Assembly: GCF_002699985.1 (NCBI RefSeq)
Contig: NZ_LKBT01000017.1
Coordinates: forward strand, 27,264-91,263
DNA: 64,000 nt
Direction: 5' to 3'
From: Pseudomonas sp. ICMP 561
GTDB taxonomy: Bacteria > Pseudomonadota > Gammaproteobacteria > Pseudomonadales > Pseudomonadaceae
Below, piece after piece: positions 9,353-18,145 of the stretch; position 1 is the first letter of the stretch, and the number at the start of each line of letters is the position of its first letter. The translations under genes were made by a program, and so were the position numbers. The notes under the pieces are model-generated. The model was not told where the DNA came from and ran no database searches. It was given only the letters and a program-made list of their open reading frames with translations.

Positions 9353-9757
9353 AGCGCTTCCGTGCTGGCTTATCTGGGTTTGTATCTACTTTGTAGCGGC
9401 CAGTAGCAGGGAAACTTTAGATTGGAGGGGGAGCGAATAAGCGCGGGAGGGACGATGTGCTGCGAGTTAACCGCAAACCTGTTGCGTCCATGACACACCG
9501 CTGTCGCGAAGCAAAAGGGTGACCGTGGTAGGAGCCAACTTGTTGGCGAGACGTCGGACCTGCATTGTCAAAAATTGCGCCTCGCCAACAAGTTGGCTCC
9601 TACCGGGTCTGTGTTTCAAATCATTATCGAAGTGATGCTGGATGAGCGCTGACCGGGGTTACAAGGCCAGCGATTGCGGAGTGTCAGGCATACCAGCTAT
9701 CGCTGGCCTCGTAACCTCGGTGAGCTCCAGGGGAGTCATTACTGGTCAGCCAGATGC
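9353..9757. other. Intergenic gap containing a REP pair
   Basis: No gene was found in these 405 bp. The only recognisable structure is the REP pair at 9527-9604. The segment next to 9352 presumably carries the promoter of the 522-aa gene. Confidence 0.6.
9527..9604. repeat. Paired REP element, GTAGGAGCCAACTTGTTGGCGA family
   Basis: GGTAGGAGCCAACTTGTTGG and its inverted copy surround a spacer of about 30 bp. This variant appears only once in the window. Confidence 0.9.
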
Positions 9758-10864
9758 TTACTCATTCGGCTCATCGGTATTGATGTACTCCGGCACTTTC
9801 GCCAGTGGCAATCGGCGGGCTTGTTCGATGCTGATGCCCGGGCGATTCGGCAGCGGGTCGAGTTTCTGCGTCTGGCCCGTCTCCAGGCTTCGCTCTATGG
9901 CCGCCAGGACACGCACATCACGCCAGCCTTCGTCGCCATCCGGCTCCGGCTCGCGATCTTGCAGAATGCAGTCTGAGAAGTACTGGGTCTGGCCGCCGAA
10001 CTGGTCTACCACAGGATGTTCATGTTCTTTGGTTTCGTCACCGATGATTGCCCGGTAACTGATCGCGACGCCTTCACCAAAACCGAAGCAGGGCGATGCT
10101 TCAAACTCGCCCTTGGTGCCTATCACTTGATAACGCTGGGTGCCCGGCAGGCTATAGCTGACGGTAAATTGCGCCAGTCGCTCTTCCGGGAAGCGCAAGG
10201 TCACGCTGACGGTATCCGGCGTATTGATTTCGCGCCCTGGCGTGTGAATGGCCACGGCATGAACTTCCAGCGGCTCGGCATCGAACAGGTTGCGTACCGC
10301 GTTGATCGGATACGGCCCCATATCCGCTGCAGGTCCTGCCCAGTAGCCATTCTGCATGCGGTGATTCTTTGGATCGGTGGTCTGCGCAAAGGTCGCCGTG
10401 AACAACCGTGGATCGCCAATTTCGCCTGCGCGGATACGGCCGATCATCTCAACAGTGCCTGGCTCGAAATGCAGCCGATAAGCGATCATCAGCTTGGCGC
10501 CGGAGCGCTGGGCGGCTTCGGTGATTGCAATGCAGTCTTCTTCGCTGGTCGCCATGGGTTTTTCCAGCAGTACGTGGATCCCGGCTTCCAGGGCAGGCAC
10601 GGCAAATTCCCGGTGGCGGAAATTAGGCGTGGCCAGGTAAATCGCGTCGATTTCCACGGACTTGAGCAGCGTGTCGAATTCGCTGTAGTCATAGCTTTTC
10701 AGGTCGTAAAGCTCAGCCAGTTTGTCGGCTTTTATCGGGTCGCCAGTCACCAGCGCAGTCATTACCGAATTATCAGTCTGATCGACGCCCGGCATGAATG
10801 CGCCTTGGGAAATCCAGCCTCCGGCAACCACTGCGTAACGAATTTTGCCCTGTGCATCTGGCAT
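9758..10864 (-). CDS. Gfo/Idh/MocA-family oxidoreductase
   Basis: A 368-aa NAD(P)-dependent oxidoreductase of the glucose-fructose oxidoreductase/inositol dehydrogenase family. The N-terminal Rossmann domain runs to about residue 130, with the signature EKPMA at 101-105, where the Lys is catalytic in characterised members. The C-terminal alpha/beta domain has GYWAGPAADMGPYPINAVRN. Substrates in the family are sugars, inositols or sugar derivatives. It stands alone between a REP-containing spacer and a divergent membrane-protein gene, so context does not help. Confidence 0.87.
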   Translation of the reverse strand: MPDAQGKIRYAVVAGGWISQGAFMPGVDQTDNSVMTALVTGDPIKADKLAELYDLKSYDYSEFDTLLKSVEIDAIYLATPNFRHREFAVPALEAGIHVLLEKPMATSEEDCIAITEAAQRSGAKLMIAYRLHFEPGTVEMIGRIRAGEIGDPRLFTATFAQTTDPKNHRMQNGYWAGPAADMGPYPINAVRNLFDAEPLEVHAVAIHTPGREINTPDTVSVTLRFPEERLAQFTVSYSLPGTQRYQVIGTKGEFEASPCFGFGEGVAISYRAIIGDETKEHEHPVVDQFGGQTQYFSDCILQDREPEPDGDEGWRDVRVLAAIERSLETGQTQKLDPLPNRPGISIEQARRLPLAKVPEYINTDEPNE

Positions 10865-11263
10865 GAGATAAGCCTCCAGAATCGCCCGACGTTATGCCCG
10901 GCCCATTATAGAAGGGGCATGCTCAGACGCTGGAAGTTCAAAGCAATTAGCCGGACCGGGCGAAATGATGTCAATCTTTGTAATACTTTTCGTGAGTGGG
11001 AAAGTGACTTTCTCGTTGTAGGATCAAATCCCGTAATAAATCTCAGGATTGTATGAACACCGTTCAGGAACCTCCCGGTTGCTTCGCTTCTAACCGCTTT
11101 GCTTATAATTTGAGTCTCGATCCAGCTTTCCCCTCAGGATCAGCTCGTCTGAATACCCCCTTCGATAATCCGTCTAGTGTGTCCTGTGCGGCCGACGTTT
11201 GTTCACGTTCGGCAGGCTTACTGACATCTATCAAATCCCGTTTGCGAGAGATTCAATAGTTCT
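10865..11263. promoter_or_regulatory. Divergent intergenic region with a possible sigma-70 promoter
   Basis: This 399-bp region separates the oxidoreductase from the TerC-type gene. A TATAAT hexamer lies at about 11104-11109, with TTGCTT about 19 bp upstream, giving a plausible but long-spaced promoter for the plus-strand gene. The implied leader of about 150 nt could hold regulation, but no known riboswitch could be recognised. Confidence 0.3.
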
Positions 11264-12814
11264 ATGGAATGGATAGCTGATCCCACGGCCTGGCTTGGCC
11301 TGCTCACTCTGATCGTTCTGGAACTGGTGTTGGGCATCGATAACCTGGTGTTCATCGCGATTCTCGCGGACAAGTTGCCGCCCGAGCAGCGTGACAAGGC
11401 GCGAGTCATTGGTCTCTCGCTGGCGTTGATCATGCGCCTTGGCTTGCTGGCCAGTATTTCCTGGATGGTCACGCTGACTGCGCCACTGTTCGAACTGTTC
11501 GATCACAGCTTCTCGGGTCGCGACCTGATCATGCTGTTCGGTGGTGTGTTCCTGTTGTTCAAGGCCACCATGGAATTGCACGAGCGCCTGGAAGGTCACG
11601 TTGCCGAACGAACCAGCAACGGCACGTATGCCCGATTCTGGCCCATCGTCGCGCAAATCGTGGTGCTGGACGCCGTGTTCTCTCTCGACGCGGTGATTAC
11701 TGCCGTAGGTATGGTTGAGCATCTGGCCGTCATGATGATTGCGGTGATTTTCTCCATCGGTCTGATGATCATCGCCAGCAAGCCGCTGACCAAGTTCGTC
11801 AACTCCCACCCGACTGTGATCATGCTGTGTCTGGGCTTCCTGATGATGATCGGTTTCAGCCTGACCGCCGAAGGCCTGGGCTTCCATATCCCTAAAGGCT
11901 ATCTGTATGCGGCGATTGGTTTCTCGATCCTGATCGAACTGTTCAACCAGGTCGCTCGCAAGCGTCGCAAGAAGTCGCTGCACGGTGCGCGGCCTATGCG
12001 TGAACGCACCGCCCACGCCGTGTTGCGGCTGCTGGGTGGCCGCAAGCTGGACGCCGATGAGGTGGGCGAAGAAATCGCCGACATGCTTGAAGGTGAACAG
12101 ACCGAGGCGGTGTTCCACCGTCGCGAGCGGGTGATGATCAGTGGTGTGCTGCAACTGGCTGAGCGTCCGATTCGCTCGGCTATGACACCACGGGCCGAGG
12201 TGGACCTGATCGACGTGTCGGACGACCCGGAAACGGTTCGGACCAAGCTGATGCATTCGTCCTATTCGCGCCTGCCACTGATTCGTGAAGGCCGCGTGGA
12301 TGAGCCATTGGGCTTTGTGCACAAGAAGGAGTTGCTCAAGGAACTGCTGGCCGGCAATGAGCCGAATCTGGAGTTTATGGCGCGCAAAGCGATCAACCTG
12401 CTGGACAGCTTTTCGATCCTCAACTCCCTTGAGCAGATGCGCAAAGAGTCAACGCACATCGCTTTTGTGGTCAACGAATTCGGCGATTTCATCGGCTTGT
12501 TGACCATGACCGACATTCTGGAGTCCATCGCGGGTGAGCTGCCGGATGCCAGCGAAGTGGAAGGTCCGGATGTGGTGGCCGAGGACGATGGTTTTATCGT
12601 CTCTGGCGGCCTTAACCTGAGCCAGGTGCGTGAGCGGGTCGGTTTTCAGGCCCATGCGACCGAGGATTATCAGACCCTTGCCGGTCTGGTGATGAGCCTG
12701 CTGGATCGCTTGCCGAGGATCGGCGACAAGCTCGATTGGGAAGGCTGGGACATGACGGTTGTGGGTGTCGAAGAACGACGTGTCACCCGGGTTCTGTTGC
12801 GCAAGCCCCAGTGA
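11264..12814 (+). CDS. TerC-family membrane protein with CBS and CorC/HlyC domains
   Basis: A 516-aa inner-membrane protein of the YoaE/YegH type. Residues 1-230 form a TerC-like bundle of about seven segments, including LELVLGIDNLVFIAIL and DAVFSLDAVITAVGM with the conserved Asp pairs that may handle metal ions. Two CBS repeats follow (about 295-420, including MTPRAEVDLIDV and MTDILESIAGEL), then a CorC/HlyC transporter-associated domain to the end. TerC relatives are linked to Mn2+ export or metalation of exported proteins; the precise role is unknown. Confidence 0.88.
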   Translation: MEWIADPTAWLGLLTLIVLELVLGIDNLVFIAILADKLPPEQRDKARVIGLSLALIMRLGLLASISWMVTLTAPLFELFDHSFSGRDLIMLFGGVFLLFKATMELHERLEGHVAERTSNGTYARFWPIVAQIVVLDAVFSLDAVITAVGMVEHLAVMMIAVIFSIGLMIIASKPLTKFVNSHPTVIMLCLGFLMMIGFSLTAEGLGFHIPKGYLYAAIGFSILIELFNQVARKRRKKSLHGARPMRERTAHAVLRLLGGRKLDADEVGEEIADMLEGEQTEAVFHRRERVMISGVLQLAERPIRSAMTPRAEVDLIDVSDDPETVRTKLMHSSYSRLPLIREGRVDEPLGFVHKKELLKELLAGNEPNLEFMARKAINLLDSFSILNSLEQMRKESTHIAFVVNEFGDFIGLLTMTDILESIAGELPDASEVEGPDVVAEDDGFIVSGGLNLSQVRERVGFQAHATEDYQTLAGLVMSLLDRLPRIGDKLDWEGWDMTVVGVEERRVTRVLLRKPQ

Positions 12815-12981
12815 CCATCAAGTGATAAAAGCCCCGCTGTTGCTGGGGAAGCGCGAGCCAGACACCTCGCGCTCCAGCATCAACGAGGCTGATAATCAGT
12901 ATTTTAAAGGGTGGTTTTTCATAATGCGGTTGTGACCTTAGATTGGCCCCATCACTTCGAAACAACTATTGGAGCCACATC

Positions 12982-13233
12982 ATGAAACGCACTATCGCTT
13001 TGAGCTTTGCCCTTTCGATCCTGACCGCTACCGGCGCTTTTGCCAGTACTTCGCCGACCCAGACTGTCGCTGCGGCCACTCAGGTTGCAAATCGTTCCAG
13101 CGTCGTTACTCCTGAAGTCCGCGTTGCCGGTGCCGGTAACAAGACCTTCGACCGCGCTGAAGTGAACCTGGACAAGAAAGTGGTCGTAGCAGAAAACCGC
13201 AAAGAATTTGGTTCGCAGTATCAGCGTTATTGA
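12982..13233 (+). CDS. Small secreted hypothetical protein
   Basis: An 83-aa protein with a clear Sec signal peptide: MKRTIALS, a hydrophobic core LSILTATG, then an AFA-STS cleavage site near residue 22. The mature part of about 60 residues is hydrophilic and basic, with RSSVVTPEVRVAGAG and a C-terminal KEFGSQYQRY. GGAG is eight bases before the ATG at 12982; an in-frame start 39 nt upstream would spoil the signal peptide. A strong terminator follows, so it is probably a monocistronic periplasmic protein. The function is unknown. Confidence 0.75.
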   Translation: MKRTIALSFALSILTATGAFASTSPTQTVAAATQVANRSSVVTPEVRVAGAGNKTFDRAEVNLDKKVVVAENRKEFGSQYQRY

Positions 13234-13254
13234 TTGCGAGGTCCGAACAGGAAC

Positions 13255-13277
13255 AGCCCGGCTAGCCGGGCTTTTTT
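13255..13277 (+). terminator. Rho-independent terminator
   Basis: AGCCCGGCTAGCCGGGCT is a perfect palindrome followed by five further T residues, 21 bp after the stop of the small secreted protein. Confidence 0.92.
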
Positions 13278-13300
13278 GTGTTCATTGCAAACGATGGCTT

Positions 13301-13390
13301 TGTTGGAGCGAGGCTTGCCCGCGAACCAGTCGACGCGGTTGACCAGACCCACCGCCTCATCATTCTTCGCGGGCAAGCCTCGCTCCAACA
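13301..13390. repeat. Paired REP element, GGAGCGAGGCTTGCCCGCGA family
   Basis: TGTTGGAGCGAGGCTTGCCC and its inverted copy flank a spacer of about 35 bp between the terminator and the end of the minus-strand lyase gene. Confidence 0.9.
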
Positions 13391-13416
13391 GAAATATGTG
13401 CCGGTTTTTTGTTTCT

Positions 13417-14565
13417 TCACCGATCCCGCAAACTGCGCTCCATCCGCGCCAACCCTTCCTCCAGCAAGACCCTTGGGCAACCGAAGTTCAACCGCACGAA
13501 CTGCTGGCAATCGTCACCAAACTCCACTCCCGCACTCAGGCCCACTTTGGCGTGTTCGAGGAAGAACTGCTGTGGATCGTCAAGACCCAGCGCGGAGCAA
13601 TCCAGCCAGGCGAGGTAGGTGCTTTGTGGCAAGTGCATGACCACGCCGGGCAGTCGTTCTTTAACCGCTTTTGCCAGATAGTCACGGTTGGCCTGCAGGT
13701 ACGCGTTGACGTCGCTCAACCATTCGCCGCATTCGCTGTAAGCCGCGCGCGTGGCTTCAAGACCCAGCACGTTGACGCTGTCGACCAGACCCAAGCGGCC
13801 GGCATTGAAGCGTTTACGCAGCGACTCATTCTGAATTACTGCAAAAGCGGTTTTCAGCCCGGCGATGTTATAAGCCTTGCTCGCCGACATCAGGGTGACA
13901 GTGCGCTGGGCAATCTGCGGGCTGAGAGAGGCGATGGGCACATGCCGGCGGCCATCGAAGAGGATGTCGGCGTGAATGTCATCAGAAATGATCAGCACGT
14001 CATGCTTCACGCAGGCTTCGCCGATCAGGTGCAGCTCTTCGCCACTGAAAACCTTGCCCAGCGGGTTATGCGGGTTGCTCAGCAACAAGGCACCGGCGTT
14101 GGCCAGCTTGCCGTTCAGCACAGCGATGTCGGTGTGGTATTCGCCCTGGGCATCAGCCTTGAACGGCAATTCGATACGCGGCTGCTGCCAGTGATTCGGC
14201 GCGTGGGACAGCGGCGAGTAATTGGGTGTTTGCAGGACCACGCCCGAGTCGGCCGGAACCAGTGCGTTGAGTGCCATGTTGAAGCCGGGTTCGACGCCGG
14301 GCAGGAACACCAGTTCTTCAGGCTGAACACGCCAGGCATAACGCTGCCAGAGGTACTCGACAACCGTCTGGCGCAGGTTGTCCTGTGCCACGCCGTACCC
14401 GAGCAGCGGATGCCCCAGTCGTTTTTGCAACGCCTGAATGATCGGCTCGGCCACCGGGAAATCCATGTCCGCTACCCACATCGGCAGCACGTCGGCGGGA
14501 TACAGGCTCCACTTTTTGCTGTCGGTGCCGTGGCGTTCGAATACGGTGTCCAGTTGGGTCGTCAT
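13417..14565 (-). CDS. PatB/MalY-type PLP C-S lyase (putative cystathionine beta-lyase)
   Basis: A 382-aa fold-type I PLP enzyme of the MalY/PatB branch, which eliminates thiols from cystathionine or cysteine S-conjugates. Visible features are HPLLGYG at 52-58, SNPHNPLG near 163-170, SDDIHADI at 194-201, and the PLP Lys230 in SASKAYNIAG. The start at 14565 is chosen from family length; 18 further in-frame codons upstream look unrelated. It lies downstream of an amino-acid ABC permease and binding protein on the same strand, suggesting uptake and cleavage of a sulfur amino acid. A general aminotransferase is the alternative. Confidence 0.85.
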   Translation of the reverse strand: MTTQLDTVFERHGTDSKKWSLYPADVLPMWVADMDFPVAEPIIQALQKRLGHPLLGYGVAQDNLRQTVVEYLWQRYAWRVQPEELVFLPGVEPGFNMALNALVPADSGVVLQTPNYSPLSHAPNHWQQPRIELPFKADAQGEYHTDIAVLNGKLANAGALLLSNPHNPLGKVFSGEELHLIGEACVKHDVLIISDDIHADILFDGRRHVPIASLSPQIAQRTVTLMSASKAYNIAGLKTAFAVIQNESLRKRFNAGRLGLVDSVNVLGLEATRAAYSECGEWLSDVNAYLQANRDYLAKAVKERLPGVVMHLPQSTYLAWLDCSALGLDDPQQFFLEHAKVGLSAGVEFGDDCQQFVRLNFGCPRVLLEEGLARMERSLRDR

Positions 14566-14663
14566 TTCAGTCTCTAGAGGCAGGGAGCAAGGGCGACAGG
14601 TTAGCTGCGCCCATCGCATCGGTCCACCCGCACCTGAGTTGACTGAACGGTGCCGTGATCAAC

Positions 14664-15497
14664 TCAGCGCTGGTTTTTGTAAGCCTTGCCGTAGTGCCTT
14701 TCAAGGCGTGCCTGAATCAACTCCAGTCCGATGGACAGCAGCCAATAGATCAGCGCCGCAGTGGTCAGCATTTCGATATAGCGGTAGGACGACCGGCCGT
14801 AAGACTGCGCGAGGAACATGACTTCCCAGACACCCATCACCGAGATCAGGGACGAGTCCTTGAGCATGGAAATGAATTGGCTGGTGGTCGGTGGAATGAT
14901 GGTACGCATGGCTTGCGGCAGTGTGATCTGCCAGAACACCACGGTAGGGCGCATGCCCAGTGCCGCAGCGGCTTCGCGTTGCCCGGGCGAAACACCGATG
15001 ATGCCCGCGCGAAAGATCTCACTCAGGTACGCGCCGTAGTTCAGCGACAGGGCAATAATGCCTGCGCTGATCGCGCCTGGCACCACGCCCAGTTGCGGCA
15101 GACCGAGATAGATCAGCAGGATCTGAATCAACAGTGGTGTGCCACGAAAGAACGACGCGTAAAAGCTGGCGATGCCAAACGCCACGGCACTCTTGGACAA
15201 GCGCGCCAGGGCCGTGGCAAAGCCCAGTATCAGCGAGAACCATATAGAGCAGAAGCACAGGAAGAGGGTCAGCGCGGCGCCTTGCAGGAAGCCATTGGGC
15301 GCCAGATGCAGGCCGACCAGATATTCCCATTTCGCGGCGATGATCGAAAACTTCAGGTCGAAGCTCATGAAAAACGCGATGCACAGACCGAGCATCACCA
15401 TCCAGGTCAGGTACAGCCGCGTTTTGAAGCCGAAAATTCGCAGCAGGCGCGAAGATCCGGCGTTCAGGTCTGGCGGGGCAGGTTGATGCTCGCTCAT
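14664..15497 (-). CDS. Amino-acid ABC transporter permease (HisM/GlnP type)
   Basis: A 277-aa inner-membrane permease of the polar amino-acid family. It has an N-terminal extension with one extra membrane segment (about 28-48), then the core segments and the cytoplasmic EAA loop REAAAALGMRPTVVFWQITL at about 174-193. Its start overlaps the stop of the binding-protein gene by four bases (ATGA), indicating translational coupling. No ATPase gene is adjacent, so it must borrow one from elsewhere. Confidence 0.88.
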   Translation of the reverse strand: MSEHQPAPPDLNAGSSRLLRIFGFKTRLYLTWMVMLGLCIAFFMSFDLKFSIIAAKWEYLVGLHLAPNGFLQGAALTLFLCFCSIWFSLILGFATALARLSKSAVAFGIASFYASFFRGTPLLIQILLIYLGLPQLGVVPGAISAGIIALSLNYGAYLSEIFRAGIIGVSPGQREAAAALGMRPTVVFWQITLPQAMRTIIPPTTSQFISMLKDSSLISVMGVWEVMFLAQSYGRSSYRYIEMLTTAALIYWLLSIGLELIQARLERHYGKAYKNQR

Positions 15498-16318
15498 TGG
15501 GTAATGTCAGAGCCGATCCATTTCTGGGAGATCTTGCCCAGCGTGCCGTCTGCCTTGAGTTCGGCGATGACTTTGGTCAGCTTCGCATCCCATTCGGCAT
15601 CGCCTTTTTCGGTGGCGACGACATTGGGTTCGGCGTAAAGAGTTTCGCCAGCGATCTTGAAGCGTGGATCCTGATTGATACGCTCACGTGCAGTGATCAG
15701 GTTGGTGATCATCGCGTCGAGACGGACACCCGCGCCCAGTGCGAGGTCCTGAAAGGCCACGGTTTCGTTGTCATACGGTGCAGCCTGGACAGCGTCGAAC
15801 GGGTAGCTGATCGGCTTGTCTTCCGCACCTTCAATGACCAGATCCTTGTTCAGGTAAGCCTCGTAGGTCGAAGCGCTGATGACGCCAACTTTCTTGCCCG
15901 AAAGGTCTTTGGCTGACTTGATCGCATCATTCTTGGCGTTGACCACGATGACCGCTGGCGACTGGTAGTACTCAACCGGGAAGTTGAATACCTGAGCGCG
16001 GGCCGCGCTTGGAGTCATGGAGCAGATGCACACGTCATAGCGGCTGCCCCAGTGGCCTGCGGCAATGACGTCCCAGGACGGTGTTGCCAGTTGCAGCTTC
16101 ACGCCCAGCTTGTCGGCGACTGCTTTTGCCACGTCCACATCGAAACCGTCGAGCTGGTTTTGATCATTGAGGAAGGAAAACGGTGGGTAGTTCTCCATCA
16201 TCACGCCGACCATTTCGCCTTTTTTAGTGATTTTATCCAGCGTCGCACCGGCCATGGCGGTAGAGCAGACGGACAGCAGGGCAAGACTCAAAGGCAAAAC
16301 AGCACGTAGATTCATCAC
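15494..16318 (-). CDS. Amino-acid ABC transporter substrate-binding protein
   Basis: A 274-aa periplasmic binding protein of solute-binding family 3 (SBP_bac_3). A signal peptide with core LPLSLALLSVCSTAMAG ends at about residue 23. Landmarks are YPPFSFLNDQNQLDGFDVDV and YDVCICSMTPSAARAQVF. It is the first gene of the minus-strand unit with the permease and the PatB-like lyase, so cystine, cystathionine or another sulfur amino acid is a reasonable guess. Two Cys within residues 95-102 of the mature protein could form a disulfide. Confidence 0.87.
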   Translation of the reverse strand: MMNLRAVLPLSLALLSVCSTAMAGATLDKITKKGEMVGVMMENYPPFSFLNDQNQLDGFDVDVAKAVADKLGVKLQLATPSWDVIAAGHWGSRYDVCICSMTPSAARAQVFNFPVEYYQSPAVIVVNAKNDAIKSAKDLSGKKVGVISASTYEAYLNKDLVIEGAEDKPISYPFDAVQAAPYDNETVAFQDLALGAGVRLDAMITNLITARERINQDPRFKIAGETLYAEPNVVATEKGDAEWDAKLTKVIAELKADGTLGKISQKWIGSDITQ

Positions 16319-16520
16319 ATCACCGAATAGATCGAATACAAATAATTGGTATATATTTAAACGCGATATTAAAAATGTCCTTAATTATTAATTGATCTAT
16401 ACGCCTTTGTTTTGGTTATAAGCTACGGTTTTTGGGTTTAATCAAACGCTCTTACTGTTCAATTCAATCAGCCGTTGCCTGTGTATTCCCGCAACGGACG
16501 CCCGGCTTTCAGGAGTTCCC
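16319..16520. promoter_or_regulatory. AT-rich divergent promoter region
   Basis: This 202-bp spacer between the divergent binding-protein and methyltransferase-like genes is distinctly AT-rich, with a TATATATTTAAA stretch near 16351-16362. It probably holds both promoters; no specific operator could be identified. Confidence 0.4.
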
Positions 16521-17438
16521 ATGTCCACAATCGAAAAATCAATTCCGCTACGCTTGCTAGACGGCGGCATGGGGCGGGAACTCATGCGTATTGGTGCGCC
16601 ATTCCGTCAGCCTGAGTGGTCGGCGCTGGCGCTGATCGAAGCGCCGGAATTTGTCCTCAAGGCGCATCAGGCTTTTATCAACGCCGGGGCGCGGATTATC
16701 ACCACCAACAGTTATGCGCTGGTGCCGTTTCATCTGGGTGAAGAGCGTTTCACAGCGGATGCTCCGGCGCTGTCCGATCTGGCGGGCCGGCTTGCACGTC
16801 AGGCTGCAGCAGAGGCCGGTCAATCTGTTCAGGTGGCGGGGTCGTTGCCGCCAGCGTTGGGCTCTTATCGTCCGGATCTGTTCGATCATGATCAGTCGGT
16901 CGCGATCCATCGCATCCTGATTCAGGGTCTGAAGGCTAGCGTGGATGTATGGCTGGCTGAAACCCAAAGCTCGATCGCCGAAGTACGCGCTGTACGTGAA
17001 GCGCTGGGGCAGGACGACAAGCCTTTGTGGCTGTCGTTTACCCTGGAAGACGGTGAAGACCATGGTCCTCGTTTGCGCTCCGGCGAGACGGTGGCTGAGG
17101 CCACAGCAGTTGCCATCGAACTGGGTGCGCGAGCAGTGCTGTTCAACTGCAGCCAGCCGGAAGTCATGGCCTCTGCGCTGGTGGCTGCGCGTGAAGTGAT
17201 TGATGCAGAATCGGCGCAGATCGAGTTGGGCGTGTATGCCAACGCGTTTCCGGTAATGGAAGTGGAAGAAGAAGGCGCCAACGACACTTTGCACGAGATC
17301 CGCGCAGACCTTGGGCCAGACGCGTATGCAAAGTGGGCAAATACCTGGGTAGAGCAGGGCGCTTCAGTGATCGGCGGCTGCTGCGGCATCGGGCCAGAGC
17401 ACATCGCGGCGTTGCGCAGCCATTTCAAGCTGGTGTAG
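16521..17438 (+). CDS. Homocysteine S-methyltransferase family protein
   Basis: A 305-aa protein of the Zn-dependent homocysteine/betaine S-methyltransferase family. The three Zn-binding cysteines are visible: Cys210 in LFNCSQPEV and Cys287-Cys288 in GGCCGIGPEH. The N-terminus has LLDGGMGREL, typical of MmuM and relatives. It probably transfers a methyl group from S-methylmethionine or a similar donor to homocysteine. AGGAG precedes the start. It is divergent from the sulfur/amino-acid ABC and C-S lyase unit, which fits a shared methionine/cysteine theme. Confidence 0.88.
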   Translation: MSTIEKSIPLRLLDGGMGRELMRIGAPFRQPEWSALALIEAPEFVLKAHQAFINAGARIITTNSYALVPFHLGEERFTADAPALSDLAGRLARQAAAEAGQSVQVAGSLPPALGSYRPDLFDHDQSVAIHRILIQGLKASVDVWLAETQSSIAEVRAVREALGQDDKPLWLSFTLEDGEDHGPRLRSGETVAEATAVAIELGARAVLFNCSQPEVMASALVAAREVIDAESAQIELGVYANAFPVMEVEEEGANDTLHEIRADLGPDAYAKWANTWVEQGASVIGGCCGIGPEHIAALRSHFKLV

Positions 17439-17461
17439 GCCCAGATAATTACACAAGTGAT

Positions 17462-17552
17462 CTGTAGGAGCGCACGAGCACCGCGAGGCCGCGATTGCGG
17501 TGTGTCAGGCAGAACGCTATCGCGGCCTCGCGGTGCTCGTGCGCTCCTACAG
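17462..17552. repeat. Paired REP element, GTAGGAGCGCACGAGCACCG family
   Basis: CTGTAGGAGCGCACGAGCAC and its inverted copy flank a spacer of about 25 bp. It lies between convergent genes. A degenerate relative occurs at 28341. Confidence 0.9.
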
Positions 17553-17585
17553 GGTCGTTATTCGCCGTGAGATTGCGCGATGGCA

Positions 17586-18026
17586 TCAATCCCCGCGAAT
17601 GTACTGTTCCAGCTGTTTAATCAGGCTGGCCTGCTCGTCTATGGCCTCTTTGACAAGGTCACCGATGGACAGCAATCCCAGCAATTCGCCGTTTTCCACG
17701 ACCGGAAGGTGGCGCAGGTGGCTGTCGGTCATGATGCCCATGCAGGCTTCGACGCTCTGCTGGGAGTCGACGGTGATGACTTTGCTGCTCATGATCGCGC
17801 TGACCGGGGTGCCCACTGAGGAGCGGCCTTGAAGGACCATCTTTCGCGCATAGTCGCGCTCGCTGACTACGCCTACCAGCTTGCCATTGTCGACCACAGG
17901 CAGCGCGCCGATGTTTTTCTCGGCCATGAGCCTGAGCGCATCGAGCACCATCTGGTGAGGGGAGATGGTATGGACTTTCTGATTGGAAGACGCCTTGAGC
18001 TTGAGCAGTTGTGCAACGGTTTTCAT
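17586..18026 (-). CDS. Two-CBS-domain protein
   Basis: A 146-aa cytoplasmic protein consisting almost entirely of two CBS repeats, at about 8-65 and 73-130 (NIGALPVVDNGKLVGVVSER and HLRHLPVVENGELLGLLSIG). Such stand-alone pairs usually bind adenine nucleotides and may act as energy sensors. ATG at 18026 is chosen because GGGAGAA lies upstream; the 31 extra in-frame codons before it do not resemble the family. It is 119 bp downstream of cheB on the same strand and could be read from the che operon, but function does not link them. Confidence 0.85.
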   Translation of the reverse strand: MKTVAQLLKLKASSNQKVHTISPHQMVLDALRLMAEKNIGALPVVDNGKLVGVVSERDYARKMVLQGRSSVGTPVSAIMSSKVITVDSQQSVEACMGIMTDSHLRHLPVVENGELLGLLSIGDLVKEAIDEQASLIKQLEQYIRGD

Positions 18027-18145
18027 TTGTTGTTCTCCCGTGACGACCCGAGGCGGCGTAGGGCGGCCTGACAGTCTGCCAACAGCATCGTAGACCGCGC
18101 CCCACAGAGCAAGCTGCAAAACCGCATCAAGGCATTAGAAAAACG

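Noticed and set aside
10865..11263. Manganese (yybP-ykoY) riboswitch ahead of the TerC-type gene
   Set aside because: TerC-type genes sometimes have one, but I could not identify its conserved core in this leader.
12836..12865. Terminator after the TerC-type gene
   Set aside because: A CCCC/GGGG hairpin is present, but the loop is long and no T-run follows.
13234..14577. 447-aa plus-strand frame opposite the PatB-like lyase
   Set aside because: It begins at the preceding stop, runs through the terminator and a REP element, and has no domain; the minus strand encodes a clear PLP enzyme.
14655..15638. 327-aa plus-strand frame opposite the ABC permease
   Set aside because: Antisense shadow across two genes with skewed composition.
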